Source: Pseudonocardia sp. DSM 110487 (GTDB lineage Bacteria > Actinomycetota > Actinomycetes > Mycobacteriales > Pseudonocardiaceae). Taken from it: a stretch of DNA of 64,000 bases. The position numbers and the translations under genes are program-made. The stretch covers positions 9,920,001 to 9,984,000 of the forward strand of contig NZ_CP080521.1 in the NCBI RefSeq assembly GCF_019468565.1, given 5' to 3'. This document shows positions 1 through 8,904 of the stretch, one piece after another (positions within the stretch are counted from its first letter, which is position 1; every line of letters starts with the position of its first letter). A model generated the notes under the pieces. The model was not told where the DNA came from. It searched no databases and worked only from the letters and a program-made list of their open reading frames with translations.

Positions 1-163
1 GGAAGGCCGTCCAGTCGGCAGCCGCGTAGCGGTGCGGGGGCAAGGCGCGGTCCTTGGTGTCGCGCACCGCGACCGCACCGGGCCGGAACGCCACCTCGAC
101 GCAGTTCTCGCCGTTGCCACCGCTGAAGCTGCTCGTGAACCAGCGGAGCTCGTCGTCGCGCAC
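1..163 (-). CDS. DUF397 domain protein, partial (runs off left edge)
   Basis: A GTG at 163 opens a frame that leaves the window, so about 54 codons are visible. The peptide carries the DUF397 hallmarks WFTSSFSGGNGENCVEV and VRDTKD, followed by a PHRYAAADW stretch. An AAGGAG ribosome site lies just upstream of the GTG. It starts 21 bp after the stop of the XRE regulator at 185, the usual arrangement: DUF397 proteins are small partners of Scr1-type helix-turn-helix regulators in filamentous actinobacteria and affect development or secondary metabolism. The exact role of this pair is unknown; the C-terminus lies outside the window. Confidence 0.85.
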   Translation of the reverse strand, partial: MRDDELRWFTSSFSGGNGENCVEVAFRPGAVAVRDTKDRALPPHRYAAADWTAF

Positions 164-184
164 GGCCTTCTCCTTCGGACGGGC

Positions 185-1027
185 TCACCCTCCGGCCAGC
201 CGATGGATCAGCGCCATCGACTCGGCCGGATCGAGCGCATTGGACAACACGCGCTCGAATGCCACCTTAGCCCGAGCGACCTCCGCCACCTTGTCGAGTA
301 TCAGAGCGCCGATGGTGTGCTCGACGTGAGCCATGTCCGGCTCACCCAACTCACCGAAGCTGAGGATCGTGAAGCTGGAGGCCAGGCCTGCGTGGGCGCC
401 GACCGCGCTGGGCAGAACCCTCAGCGTCACCGTGTCCAGCTCGTCGAGCACGGCGATCTGCTCGAGTTGCTGCCGCAGGACCGCCGGGCCGCCCACCGGT
501 CGGTACAGGGCCGACTCGTCGACCACCGTCACGAGCTCCAGCGGGTTCTCGGCAGCGCTCAGCCGCCGTTGGCGATACATCCGGGCTGCGACCTCGTTGT
601 CCAGCTCCTCGTCCGTGCGCCGGACCGGTACCGCGCGCATCAGGGCGCGGGCATAGTCCGCTGTCTGCAACAGGCCAGGTACGTAGCCCAGGGTGAAGAC
701 CTGGACTCGGCGCGCCTCGGTCTCGAAGGCGATATAGCTGTTATTGCCGAGGCCGTAGGCCCGCCACCATCCTGGCTGCTGAGCCTCCCGAGCCAGCTCG
801 ATCAACTCGTGCCACCGGAGCCCGCCCACGTCATAGACGTCGAGCATGCTCTTCACCCAGTGCACGTCGATGATGACCTGTGCGTTCTCGATCCGGCTGA
901 GCTTGCTCACCGAGAAGTCCAGCTTCGGCGCCGCCTGCTCCAGGGTGAGGCCGGACTGCTCGCGCAGCAGCTTCAGCTGCCGGGCCAGCACCCTCCGTCG
1001 GATCATCGATCCCTCGTGCCGCGTCAC
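185..1027 (-). CDS. Scr1-type XRE family helix-turn-helix regulator (DUF5753)
   Basis: A 280-residue protein, normal for this family. An N-terminal helix-turn-helix of about 60 residues is visible (RQLKLLREQSGLTLEQAA, then SVSKLSRIENAQ). The long C-terminal part with PGLLQTADYARALM and YRQRRL matches the DUF5753 effector domain. I chose the GTG at 1027 because a GGGGGG purine run precedes it; ATG at 1006, with GAGGGA only 3 nt upstream, would give 273 residues. It forms an operon with the DUF397 gene 21 bp downstream. The family is known to link to morphological development and antibiotic control in Streptomyces; the targets here cannot be read from the sequence. Confidence 0.9.
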   Translation of the reverse strand: MTRHEGSMIRRRVLARQLKLLREQSGLTLEQAAPKLDFSVSKLSRIENAQVIIDVHWVKSMLDVYDVGGLRWHELIELAREAQQPGWWRAYGLGNNSYIAFETEARRVQVFTLGYVPGLLQTADYARALMRAVPVRRTDEELDNEVAARMYRQRRLSAAENPLELVTVVDESALYRPVGGPAVLRQQLEQIAVLDELDTVTLRVLPSAVGAHAGLASSFTILSFGELGEPDMAHVEHTIGALILDKVAEVARAKVAFERVLSNALDPAESMALIHRLAGG

Positions 1028-1137
1028 GTGACCCCCCGCTCCGTCCTGATCACGGATCGTGGCACAGGGGAACGCGGGACCGGGATTTTCACCGCGACCT
1101 GGCACGCACCGCCGAACGCGCGCCCGCAACGGGGCGC

Positions 1138-2418
1138 TCAGACGTCGCGCGTGATCGTCTGTTCGCGGCCGGGCCCGACGCCGATCGCGCTGACGGGCGC
1201 TCCGGTCAGCTCCTCGATGCGCTCGACGTACGCGCGCGCGTTCGCCGGGAGGTCGTCGAAGGTGTGGCAGGCCGAGAGGTCCTCGAACCAGCCGGGTAGC
1301 TCCTCGTAGACCGGCTGCGCGTGGTGCACGTCGGTCTGGGTCATCGGCATGTCGTCGACCCGGCGCCCGTCGACCTCGTAGCCGACGCAGATCGGCACCG
1401 TCTCCAGGCCGGACAGCACGTCGAGCTTGGTGAGGAAGAAGTCGGTGATGCCGTTGACGCGCACGGCGTAGCGGCCGATCACCGCGTCGAACCAGCCGCA
1501 GCGGCGCGGGCGCCCGGTGGTGACGCCCACCTCTCCGCCGGCCTTGCGCAGGTGCTCGCCCATGGCGTCGAGCAGCTCGGTGGGGAACGGGCCCGAGCCG
1601 ACGCGGGTGGTGTAGGCCTTGAGGATCCCGATCACCCGCGTGATCCGGCTGGGCCCGATGCCGGAACCGACCGCCGCGCCGCCCGCCGTCGGGTTCGAGC
1701 TGGTGACGAACGGGTAGGTGCCGTGGTCGACGTCGAGCAGGGTGCCCTGGGAGCCTTCCAGGAGGATCGTCTCGCCCGCTTCGAGGGCCTTGTTGAGCAG
1801 GAGCCGGGTGTCGGCGATCCGGTCGGCGAACCGCCGCCCGTGCGCCAGCACGGAGTCGACGACCTCGTCGACGGAGAGCGCCCGCCGGTTGTAGACCTTG
1901 ACGAGCACCTGGTTCTTGTAGTCGAGGGCGGCCTCGACCTTCTGGTGCAGGATCTTCTCGTCGAGCACGTCGGCCACGCGGACCCCGACGCGGGCGACCT
2001 TGTCCTGGTAGGCGGGGCCGATCCCCCGACCGGTGGTGCCGATCTTGGCCTTGCCCAGGAACCGCTCGGTGACCTTGTCGATCGCCACGTGGTACGGCAT
2101 GATCAAATGCGCGTCCGCGCTGATCATCAGGTTGCTCGTGTCCACGCCCCGCGCCTCGAGGCCGGCGAGCTCGTCGAGCAGCACGCCGGGGTCCACCACC
2201 ACGCCGTTGCCGATCACGTTCTTGACGCCTGGCGTGAGGATCCCCGACGGGATGAGGTGGAGCGCGAAGTCCTGGCCGTTCGGCAACACCACTGTGTGGC
2301 CGGCGTTGTTGCCGCCCTGGTAACGAACCACCCACTGGACCTGGCTGCCGAGAATGTCGGTGGCCTTGCCCTTGCCCTCGTCGCCCCATTGGGCACCGAT
2401 CAGCACGATCGCCGGCAT
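1138..2418 (-). CDS. purA: adenylosuccinate synthase
   Basis: Catalyses GTP-dependent joining of IMP and aspartate, the first committed step to AMP, in the cytosol. The 426-residue length is standard. The N-terminal GAQWGDEGKGK phosphate loop with the catalytic Asp and the GTTGRGIGPAYQDK loop are intact, as are the downstream GSQGTLLDVDHGTYPFVTSS and TTGRPRRCGWFDAV stretches. The ATG at 2418 gives the usual MPAIVLIGAQWGDEG start; the frame upstream is not conserved-looking. It is transcribed away from the gene at 2474 with only 55 bp between them, so the two share a divergent promoter region. In M. tuberculosis purA (Rv0357c) is likewise divergent from Rv0358. Confidence 0.97.
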   Translation of the reverse strand: MPAIVLIGAQWGDEGKGKATDILGSQVQWVVRYQGGNNAGHTVVLPNGQDFALHLIPSGILTPGVKNVIGNGVVVDPGVLLDELAGLEARGVDTSNLMISADAHLIMPYHVAIDKVTERFLGKAKIGTTGRGIGPAYQDKVARVGVRVADVLDEKILHQKVEAALDYKNQVLVKVYNRRALSVDEVVDSVLAHGRRFADRIADTRLLLNKALEAGETILLEGSQGTLLDVDHGTYPFVTSSNPTAGGAAVGSGIGPSRITRVIGILKAYTTRVGSGPFPTELLDAMGEHLRKAGGEVGVTTGRPRRCGWFDAVIGRYAVRVNGITDFFLTKLDVLSGLETVPICVGYEVDGRRVDDMPMTQTDVHHAQPVYEELPGWFEDLSACHTFDDLPANARAYVERIEELTGAPVSAIGVGPGREQTITRDV

Positions 2419-2473
2419 GTGAAACTCCAGTCCTGGCCGCACCTCAACCGCGGCGGGGAAGGGTAACCGATCA

Positions 2474-3211
2474 GTGAGCCCGATCGATTCGGACGTGGTG
2501 CTGCTGACCTGCTCCGATCAGGGGCAGGCCCGGCGGCTCCCCGTGCACGGTAGTCGCCATGGTGGCCCGCTCGCTGCACTGAGGGTCGTGGCCCACTCTG
2601 TGGACCTGCCCGCTCGTCCCGGGCGCACCGACCTCGACCCCGTACTCGCCGAGCTCGCTCCCCGCCGGGTGGTGGTCGCCGGCACCGACGCCGACCTCGC
2701 CGCCGTGCTGCTGCGGCTGCTGCGCACCGAGCGCCTCGACGTCGAGGTCGCGTACCTCCCGGGGAAGCGCTCGCCCGCGACCGCGGCGTGGGGCCTGCCC
2801 ACCGGGGCCGCGGCGGCGGCACTGGCCGTCGCGGGAACCGCGTCCGGAGTGCCGCTCGTGCGCGACGACACCGGCGGCGTGCTCGTGGGCCGCGGGGAGA
2901 TCCGCGACGTCCGTGGCGAGTGCTACTGCGACGAGACCCTTGTGCTGCGCGGGCACGCGCGCAGGCTCGTCGTCGTCCCGGGCCCGGACGGCGTCGCCGT
3001 GCGGGCGGGGTGGGGTGGCCGGGCGCCGGACGGGCGCATGCGGCCGGTCCCGGTCCGTGCTCCGAAGGGCACCGGTTCCGCGGTGGGGCGGGCGGTGCAG
3101 GTGGGCTGCGAGCCCGCGATCGTGTTGGCCGACGGCGTACCGCACCCGCGTCCGGTTCCGCGAAGGACCTGGTATCGGCACACGGCCGACTGGCTGCTCG
3201 TGCGCGCCTGA
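2474..3211 (+). CDS. conserved actinobacterial protein, Rv0358-like
   Basis: A 245-residue soluble protein with no signal peptide or membrane segment. Its middle resembles a nucleotide-binding fold (VVVAGTDADLAAVLLRLL), and a predicted C-terminal half holds GEIRDVRGECYCDETLVL. The position directly divergent from purA matches Rv0358 in mycobacteria, and that synteny is the main basis for the name. The frame opens with GTG at 2474, 55 bp from purA. I do not recognise an enzymatic motif and assign no function. Confidence 0.75.
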   Translation: MSPIDSDVVLLTCSDQGQARRLPVHGSRHGGPLAALRVVAHSVDLPARPGRTDLDPVLAELAPRRVVVAGTDADLAAVLLRLLRTERLDVEVAYLPGKRSPATAAWGLPTGAAAAALAVAGTASGVPLVRDDTGGVLVGRGEIRDVRGECYCDETLVLRGHARRLVVVPGPDGVAVRAGWGGRAPDGRMRPVPVRAPKGTGSAVGRAVQVGCEPAIVLADGVPHPRPVPRRTWYRHTADWLLVRA

Positions 3212-3348
3212 ACGGGCGATCAGCGTCACAGCGCGTGAGGCCAGGACACACCGTGTTCACCTGATCAGATCACGCGCGAAACATGGCGTTCCTACGTTCG
3301 GCCGAGGGCCGGAGCACGGCGGCCCGTCGTCCTCGGAAAGGTTCGCCT

Positions 3349-4608
3349 GTGACCACCTCTCGATCTCGCCGAGCCATCAGGGCCGCGGCCCTGCTGACAG
3401 CCGGCCTGATGCTGTCCGCCTGCGGCGCGCGCGTCGACGCCGCCGGATCCGGTGCCGCGACCGCCGCACCGTCCTGTGTCGACACGTCGGGTAGCGAGAT
3501 CAAGGTCGGGTTCCTGAACTCGCGCTCCGGCACGATGGCGATCAGCGAGAACACGGTGTTCGACTCGCTCTCCCTCGCCGCGGAGCAGATCAACGCCGCG
3601 GGCGGGGTGCTGGGCAAGCAGCTGAGCATCGTGGCGGAGGACGGCGCTTCCGAGCCCACGATCTTCGCCGAGAAGGCGCAGAAGCTGATCCGCAGCGACT
3701 GCGTATCCGCCGTGTTCGGCGGCTGGACGTCCTCGTCGCGCAAGGCGATGCTGCCGGTGTTCGAGAGCAACAACTCGCTGCTCTTCTACCCGGTGCAGTA
3801 CGAGGGCCTCGAGTCGTCGAAGAACATCTTCTACACCGGCGCCACCACGAACCAGCAGATCATCCCGGCGCTGGACTACCTGAAGGAGCAGGGCGTCACG
3901 AGCCTGTTCCTCGTGGGCAGTGACTACGTCTTCCCGCAGACCGCCAACAAGATCATCAAGGCGTACGCGGCCGCGAACGGCATCGAGATCAAGGGCGAGG
4001 AGTACGCCCCGCTCGGACACACCGACTTCGCCACGATCGTCGCCAAGGTCCGTGACGCTGGCGCGGGCGCGGTGTTCAACACCCTCAACGGCGACTCGAA
4101 CGTCGCGTTCTTCAAGGAGTACAAGAACCTCGGCCTGACGCCCGCCGCCATGCCGGTGATCAGCGTGTCGATCGCCGAGGAGGAGGTCGGCGGCATCGGC
4201 GTCGACAACATCATCGGCCAGCCGGTGGCCTGGAACTACTACCAGACGATCGACACGCCCACGAACCAGCAGTTCGTCGAGGCGTTCAAGGCGAAGTACG
4301 GCGCCACCCGCGTGACGTCCGACCCGATGGAGGCGGCGTACACGTCGCTGTTCCTCTGGAAGGGCATGGTCGAGAAGGCCGGCTCGTTCGACGTCGCCGC
4401 GGTGCAGGCGGCGGCGGGCGGGGTCAGCTACGACGCCCCGGAGGGCACGGTCACCGTCAACGGCGAGAACCACCACATCGCCAAGACCGCCCTGATCGGC
4501 AAGATCGGCGCCGACGGCCTCATCCACACCGAGTGGTCGTCGGGCGCGCCGATCGAGCCCGACCCGTACCTCAAGACGTACCCGTGGGCCGGCGGGCTGG
4601 CCGGCTGA
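3349..4608 (+). CDS. urtA: urea ABC transporter, substrate-binding lipoprotein
   Basis: Captures urea outside the membrane and delivers it to UrtBC. The protein is 419 residues. A GTG start at 3349 with a GGAAAGG ribosome site gives a lipoprotein signal peptide: basic N-terminus, hydrophobic run, lipobox LSAC. The mature part has the branched-chain/urea binding fold with VGFLNSRSGTMAISE, FGGWTSSSRKAMLPV and FYPVQYEGLE, which separate UrtA from plain amino-acid binders. It heads urtABCDE, whose genes overlap or nearly touch. The urease operon lies 0.9 kb downstream, consistent with urea as substrate. Expression is probably nitrogen-controlled; a weak GlnR-like pattern (TTCAC, then GAAAC at 3256-3282) lies upstream. 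Confidence 0.95.
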   Translation: MTTSRSRRAIRAAALLTAGLMLSACGARVDAAGSGAATAAPSCVDTSGSEIKVGFLNSRSGTMAISENTVFDSLSLAAEQINAAGGVLGKQLSIVAEDGASEPTIFAEKAQKLIRSDCVSAVFGGWTSSSRKAMLPVFESNNSLLFYPVQYEGLESSKNIFYTGATTNQQIIPALDYLKEQGVTSLFLVGSDYVFPQTANKIIKAYAAANGIEIKGEEYAPLGHTDFATIVAKVRDAGAGAVFNTLNGDSNVAFFKEYKNLGLTPAAMPVISVSIAEEEVGGIGVDNIIGQPVAWNYYQTIDTPTNQQFVEAFKAKYGATRVTSDPMEAAYTSLFLWKGMVEKAGSFDVAAVQAAAGGVSYDAPEGTVTVNGENHHIAKTALIGKIGADGLIHTEWSSGAPIEPDPYLKTYPWAGGLAG

Positions 4609-4609
4609 C

Positions 4610-5494
4610 GTGGAAGCCCTCGTCACGCAGGTCTTCAACGGCCTGTCCGGCGGCTCGATCCTGCTGCTCGCGGCGCTCGGCCTCGCCCTGACGTTCGGTC
4701 AGATGGGCGTGATCAACATGGCGCACGGCGAGTTCATCATGGCTGGCGCCTACACCGCCTACGTCACGCAGAACGTGCTGGGCTCGGCCGGGTTGTCGCT
4801 GCTGGTGTCGCTGCCGATCGCGTTCGCGGTCGGCGGCGTGCTCGGGGTGGTGCTCGAGGCCACGCTGCTGCGCCGGATGTACCACCGCCCGCTGGACACC
4901 CTGCTCGTCACGTGGGGCGTCTCGCTGGTGCTGCAGCAGCTCGCCCGGGACGTCTTCGGCACCGCAGGGGTCGACGTGCCGGCGCCGGGCTGGCTGTCCG
5001 GCCCGGTCGAGGTGCTCGGGTTCGCCTTCCCGCGCACGCGGCTGTTCATCCTGCTGCTCGCGGTGGCGGCGTTCGTCGTGCTCGCCGCGGCGCTGCGCTA
5101 CACCGCGCTCGGGCGGCGGATCCGGGCCACCGTGCAGAACCGGCCACTCGCCGAGACCTCGGGGATCTCCACCCGCGCCACCGACCGCCTGACCTTCTTC
5201 ATCGGGTCCGGGCTGGCGGGCGTCGCGGGCGTGGCGCTCACGCTGATGGGCTCGATCTCGCCCAACCTCGGCACGTCCTACATCGTCGACGCGTTCCTCG
5301 TGGTGGTCGTCGGCGGGATCGGCCAGATCAGGGGCGCGGTGATCGCCGCGTTCCTGCTCGGCGTGGCGCAGAGCTGGATCGAGTACTCCACGACGGCGTC
5401 AATCGCGAAGGTGCTGGTGTTCGCCCTGATCGTCGCGTTCTTGCAGGTACGGCCACAGGGGATCTTCACGGTGCGCACGAGGAGCCTGGCATGA
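4610..5494 (+). CDS. urtB: urea ABC transporter permease UrtB
   Basis: Inner-membrane permease of the urea importer, LivH-like. It has 294 residues and about eight hydrophobic segments. The N-terminal GLALTFGQMGVINMAHGEF motif is the family signature, and the C-terminal VVVGGIGQIRGAVIAAFLLG loop is the contact to the ATPases. The GTG start at 4610 lies one base after the urtA stop, implying translational coupling. The stop overlaps the urtC start by 4 bp (ATGA). Adjacent urtC, urtD and urtE complete the transporter. Confidence 0.95.
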   Translation: MEALVTQVFNGLSGGSILLLAALGLALTFGQMGVINMAHGEFIMAGAYTAYVTQNVLGSAGLSLLVSLPIAFAVGGVLGVVLEATLLRRMYHRPLDTLLVTWGVSLVLQQLARDVFGTAGVDVPAPGWLSGPVEVLGFAFPRTRLFILLLAVAAFVVLAAALRYTALGRRIRATVQNRPLAETSGISTRATDRLTFFIGSGLAGVAGVALTLMGSISPNLGTSYIVDAFLVVVVGGIGQIRGAVIAAFLLGVAQSWIEYSTTASIAKVLVFALIVAFLQVRPQGIFTVRTRSLA

Positions 5495-6564
5495 GCCGCC
5501 GCTGGGCCGTCCCCGCCGCGTTCGCCGTGGCGGCCGTGCTGCTCTTCGCCGTGGCCCCGCTGGCACTCAGCCCGTTCCGGCTCGACCAGCTCGGGCGCTA
5601 CCTCTGTTTCGCGATCGTCGCGGTCGGGATCGGGCTGGCGTGGGGCCGGGGCGGGATGCTGGCCCTCGGCCAGGGCGTGTTCTTCGGGATGGGCGCCTAC
5701 CTGATGGCGATGCACCTGAAGCTCGCCGACGCGGGCCCTGGCGGCACGCCCGACTTCATGGCGCTGATCTCGTCGGACGGCGTTCCGTGGTGGTGGGAGC
5801 CGTTCCGCTCCGAGATCATCACGCTGCTCGCGATCCTGCTGCTGCCCGCCGCCGTGGCCGCCGTACTCGGGCTCGCGACGTTCCGGCGCAGGGTCCGGGG
5901 GGCGTACTTCGCGATCCTGTCCCAGGCGCTCGCCGCGGCGTTCGCGATCCTGCTGGTCGGCAACCCGACCGGCACCGGCGGCTCAACCGGCCTGTCCGGC
6001 TTCCGCGGCTTCTTCGGCTTCGCGCTCTCTGACCCGGCCAACCGGCTCGTGCTGTTCTTCACGGCGGCGGGCGTGCTGCTGGTCATGCTCGCCCTGGTCC
6101 GCCAGCTCATGGTGAGCCGCTACGGCGAGCTGCTCGTGGCCTGCCGCGACGCGGAGGAGCGGGTGCGCTTCCTCGGCTACGACCCGGCCAACGTCAAGAC
6201 CGTCGCGTTCGTGATCGCGGCGTTCATGGCCGGGATCGCGGGGGCGCTGTTCGTTCCGATCGTCGGCATCGTCTCGCCGAACGACGTCGGCATCGTGCCG
6301 TCGATCGGGATGCTCATCGGCGTCGCGATCGGCGGGCGCACCACGCTCTTCGGGCCGGCGCTGGGCGCGATCGCAGTGACCTGGGCGGGCAGCACCCTGT
6401 CCGAGCAGTTCCCGTCGGGCTGGACCTATGCCCAGGGCCTGCTGTTCATGCTGGTGATCGCCTTCCTGCCGGGTGGCCTCGCGTCGCTGGCGTGGCGGCG
6501 GACGCGCACTGCTGCGCCCGCGCCGTCGGCGCAGCCGGTGCCTGCCCCGTCGGGAGGGAACTGA
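5491..6564 (+). CDS. urtC: urea ABC transporter permease UrtC
   Basis: Second membrane subunit of the urea importer, LivM-like, 357 residues. It shows about nine hydrophobic segments, GRGGMLALGQGVFFGMGAY near the N-terminus, and VGIVSPNDVGIVPSIGMLIG followed by GGRTTLFGPALGA near the C-terminus, all typical of UrtC. The ATG at 5491 overlaps the urtB stop (ATGA) and the stop overlaps the urtD start by one base (TGATG), so the four genes are tightly coupled. The C-terminal tail is rich in Ala and Pro and probably cytosolic. Confidence 0.95.
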   Translation: MSRRWAVPAAFAVAAVLLFAVAPLALSPFRLDQLGRYLCFAIVAVGIGLAWGRGGMLALGQGVFFGMGAYLMAMHLKLADAGPGGTPDFMALISSDGVPWWWEPFRSEIITLLAILLLPAAVAAVLGLATFRRRVRGAYFAILSQALAAAFAILLVGNPTGTGGSTGLSGFRGFFGFALSDPANRLVLFFTAAGVLLVMLALVRQLMVSRYGELLVACRDAEERVRFLGYDPANVKTVAFVIAAFMAGIAGALFVPIVGIVSPNDVGIVPSIGMLIGVAIGGRTTLFGPALGAIAVTWAGSTLSEQFPSGWTYAQGLLFMLVIAFLPGGLASLAWRRTRTAAPAPSAQPVPAPSGGN

Positions 6565-7340
6565 TGCAGCAGGACTATCTCGAGGTCACGGGTCTCACCG
6601 TCAGCTTCGACGGGTTCGTGGCCGTCGACGGGGTCGACCTCTCGGTGCTGCCCGGCGACCTGCGCTTCCTCATCGGGCCCAACGGCGCAGGCAAGACCAC
6701 GCTGATCGACGCCGTGTCCGGGCTCGTGCCGGCCACGGGCTCGGTCCGCTACGGCGGGCACGAGCTGACGGGCCGCAAGGTGCACCGGATCGCGCGGCTG
6801 GGCGTGGGGCGGACGTTCCAGACCGCCACCGTGTTCGAGGAGCTCACGGTGCTGCAGAACCTCGACATCGCCGCGGGCCACCGCCGCGGCCCGCTCACGC
6901 TCGTGCGGCGCAGGAAGGGCATCCCCGAGGAGGTCGAGCAGGCCCTCGACACGGTCGGTCTCACGGAGCTGGTCGACGCCCCCGCCGGGGTGCTGGCGCA
7001 CGGCCAGAAGCAGTGGCTCGAGATCGGCATGCTGCTCGTCCAGAACGCCCGGCTGCTGATGCTCGACGAGCCCGTCGCGGGCATGAGCGCGGAGGAGAAG
7101 GACGAGACGGGGAAGCTGCTGCAGCGCATCGGGGCCGACCGCACGGTCGTGGTCGTGGAGCACGACATGGACTTCATGCGCTCGTTCGCGAACTCGGTGA
7201 CCGTGCTGCACGCCGGCAAGGTGCTCGCCGAGGGCAGCGTGCGCGATGTGCAAGCCGACCCGCGCGTGCAGGAGGTCTACCTCGGGCCCGGCCACCACTC
7301 GCAGGCCGAGGTCGAGACCGTCCTCGGGGAGGTTTCCTGA
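6564..7340 (+). CDS. urtD: urea ABC transporter ATPase UrtD
   Basis: LivG-like ATPase of the urea importer, 258 residues. Walker A is GPNGAGKT, the signature region is LAHGQKQWLEIGMLL as in urea and branched-chain amino-acid ATPases, and Walker B is LLMLDEPVAGM. The switch histidine is in VVEHDMDFM. The ATG at 6564 uses the TGATG overlap with urtC, with a GGGAGGG ribosome site. Its stop overlaps the urtE start by one base. It pairs with UrtE to drive uptake through UrtBC. Confidence 0.96.
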   Translation: MQQDYLEVTGLTVSFDGFVAVDGVDLSVLPGDLRFLIGPNGAGKTTLIDAVSGLVPATGSVRYGGHELTGRKVHRIARLGVGRTFQTATVFEELTVLQNLDIAAGHRRGPLTLVRRRKGIPEEVEQALDTVGLTELVDAPAGVLAHGQKQWLEIGMLLVQNARLLMLDEPVAGMSAEEKDETGKLLQRIGADRTVVVVEHDMDFMRSFANSVTVLHAGKVLAEGSVRDVQADPRVQEVYLGPGHHSQAEVETVLGEVS

Positions 7341-8032
7341 TGCTCACCATGACCGATGTCGAGGTCGGCTACGGCCGCACCTCGGTGATCCACGGCGTCA
7401 CGATCGAGGTACCCGCCGACGAGGTGGTCGCCGTGATGGGCCACAACGGCGCCGGAAAAACCACCCTGCTGCGCGCGGCGGTCGGGCTGCTTCCGACGCG
7501 GTCGGGCCGGATCACGCTGGACGGCGAGGACGTCACCGGCACCCAGCCCCACCAGCGCGTGCGCCGCGGCCTCGCGTACGTGCCGCAGGGGCAACAGTCG
7601 TTCGGGCAGCTGACGACGCTGGAGAACCTGCAGGTCGTCGCCGACACGAAGCAGGGCGGCAAGGCCCTGATCGACGAGGCGCTCGACCTGTTCCCCGCGC
7701 TGAAGGACCTGCTCGGCCGTCGAGCCGGGCTGCTGTCAGGCGGCCAGCGCCAGCAGCTCGCGATCGCCCGCGCGCTGATCACGCAGCCCAGGATGCTCAT
7801 CCTCGACGAGCCGACCGAGGGCATCCAGCCATCGGTGGTCGCGGAGATCGAGGAGGCCATCCTCGGGCTCACCCGCCGCGGCGGGCTGTCGGTGCTGCTG
7901 GTCGAGCAGCACGTCGGCTTCGCCCTGGACGCCGCGCACCACTACTACGTGCTCGCCTCGGGCCGGGTGACGGCGGACGGGCGTGGCGGCACCGACTCGG
8001 TCACCGACGTGCGGTCGGCGATGGCGATTTGA
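7340..8032 (+). CDS. urtE: urea ABC transporter ATPase UrtE
   Basis: LivF-like ATPase, 230 residues, last gene of the urt operon. Walker A is GHNGAGKT, the ABC signature is LLSGGQRQQLAIARAL, Walker B is MLILDEPTEGI, and the switch histidine is in LLVEQHVGFA. The ATG at 7340 overlaps the urtD stop (TGATG) and follows a GGGGAGG ribosome site. A strong hairpin starts 7 bp after the stop, at 8039, and separates it from the convergent gene ending at 8075. Confidence 0.96.
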   Translation: MLTMTDVEVGYGRTSVIHGVTIEVPADEVVAVMGHNGAGKTTLLRAAVGLLPTRSGRITLDGEDVTGTQPHQRVRRGLAYVPQGQQSFGQLTTLENLQVVADTKQGGKALIDEALDLFPALKDLLGRRAGLLSGGQRQQLAIARALITQPRMLILDEPTEGIQPSVVAEIEEAILGLTRRGGLSVLLVEQHVGFALDAAHHYYVLASGRVTADGRGGTDSVTDVRSAMAI

Positions 8033-8038
8033 CAGCTC

Positions 8039-8078
8039 GTGAGCGGATAGGCGCGCTGGAGCACGCGTATCCACTCAC
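8039..8078. terminator. bidirectional hairpin between urtE and the convergent membrane gene
   Basis: Two 18-base arms (8039-8056 and 8061-8078) pair with about four mismatches around a 4-base TGGA loop; the outer GTGAG/CTCAC and GGATA/TATCC blocks pair perfectly. It begins 7 bp after the urtE stop, and its right arm covers the stop codon of the minus-strand gene ending at 8075. The position suits a shared transcription terminator. No T-tract follows, as is common in high-GC actinobacteria. Confidence 0.65.
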
Positions 8079-8785
8079 GACCCCACGGCCGACCTGATCA
8101 GGTCGCGCACCGGCCCGGCGTCGAGCCCACGGTTCTCCAACTCCTTGACCACGGCGTCGGCGACCGCGGCAGCGCCCTGCGCCGCGACCTCGGGGCCCGC
8201 CTGCGCGATGTCGCTCTCGACGTTCTGCCGCAGTACCGAGCCGCCGTACCAGACACCCATCACGAGCGCGGCCACCGGCAGCAGCAGCGACGCGGCGAGC
8301 CCGAGCCCGGCAAGCGCCTTCGGCCGGGCGATCGCGAGCGCGATCACGGCGAGCACGAACACCACGAGGGCGCCGAACAGGACCGTGCCGAGGCTCATCA
8401 CCTGGCCGCCGGCACCACCGAGCGCGTCGCCGGAGGTGATGCGGATCGACGCGAGCGTCTGGTAGGTCAGGTAGTAGGTCGCCGCCGACACGGCCAGCGC
8501 CAGCAGCAGCACGAGGCCGGAGAAGACCTGGCCGCGCCTGCGCGGGCGCCCGGACGAGTAGTCGTCGTCGTAGTCGTCGTCGGCGGGGCGGGAGCGCGGC
8601 GCTGGGCTTCGGGGGATCTCCGCCCGCACGGTCGGGATCGGCGCTGTGGGGAGGAATGCCGTCCTGTCCTGCGCCGCCGGGGGCGGAACCGCGGGTCGGC
8701 GGCCTGCCGGGTGGGGAGCGGTCGGGTAAGGAGCAGTCGGTCGGGGAGCCGCAGGCGGGCCCCACTGAGATGGCTCGCTCATCAC
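8075..8785 (-). CDS. hypothetical multi-pass membrane protein with Pro-rich N-terminus
   Basis: A 236-residue protein. The first ~95 residues are Pro/Ala-rich and end in an acidic DDDYDDDY patch, so they are likely a disordered cytosolic region. Three hydrophobic segments follow (around VLLLALAVSAATYYL, LFGALVVFVLAVIALAI and LGLAASLLLPVAALVMGV), then a soluble C-terminal helix. Two adjacent Met codons (8785 and 8782) could start it. It lies between the urt and ure operons on the opposite strand, so it is probably not part of urea use. No family recognised. Confidence 0.7.
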   Translation of the reverse strand: MMSEPSQWGPPAAPRPTAPYPTAPHPAGRRPAVPPPAAQDRTAFLPTAPIPTVRAEIPRSPAPRSRPADDDYDDDYSSGRPRRRGQVFSGLVLLLALAVSAATYYLTYQTLASIRITSGDALGGAGGQVMSLGTVLFGALVVFVLAVIALAIARPKALAGLGLAASLLLPVAALVMGVWYGGSVLRQNVESDIAQAGPEVAAQGAAAVADAVVKELENRGLDAGPVRDLIRSAVGS

Positions 8786-8855
8786 GGCACCATCTCACGA
8801 TCGGGTGACGGCCGCCGGGTGCGGGTTGATGCACTGCGTCACGGGGGCCGCTGCG

Positions 8856-8882
8856 GAAACATGATCGAAGCATCCGAGTAAC
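8856..8882. promoter_or_regulatory. candidate GlnR-type nitrogen regulator site upstream of ureA
   Basis: Three 5-mers with 6-base spacers are seen 23 bp upstream of the ureA start: GAAAC (8856-8860), GAAGC (8867-8871) and GTAAC (8878-8882). Actinobacterial GlnR boxes are described as alternating GTnAC and GAAAC half-sites spaced by six bases, and urease operons are classic GlnR targets. The order here is not the standard one, so the match is suggestive only. Confidence 0.35.
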
Positions 8883-8904
8883 AAACCGCGGTGAGGATGG
8901 CGCC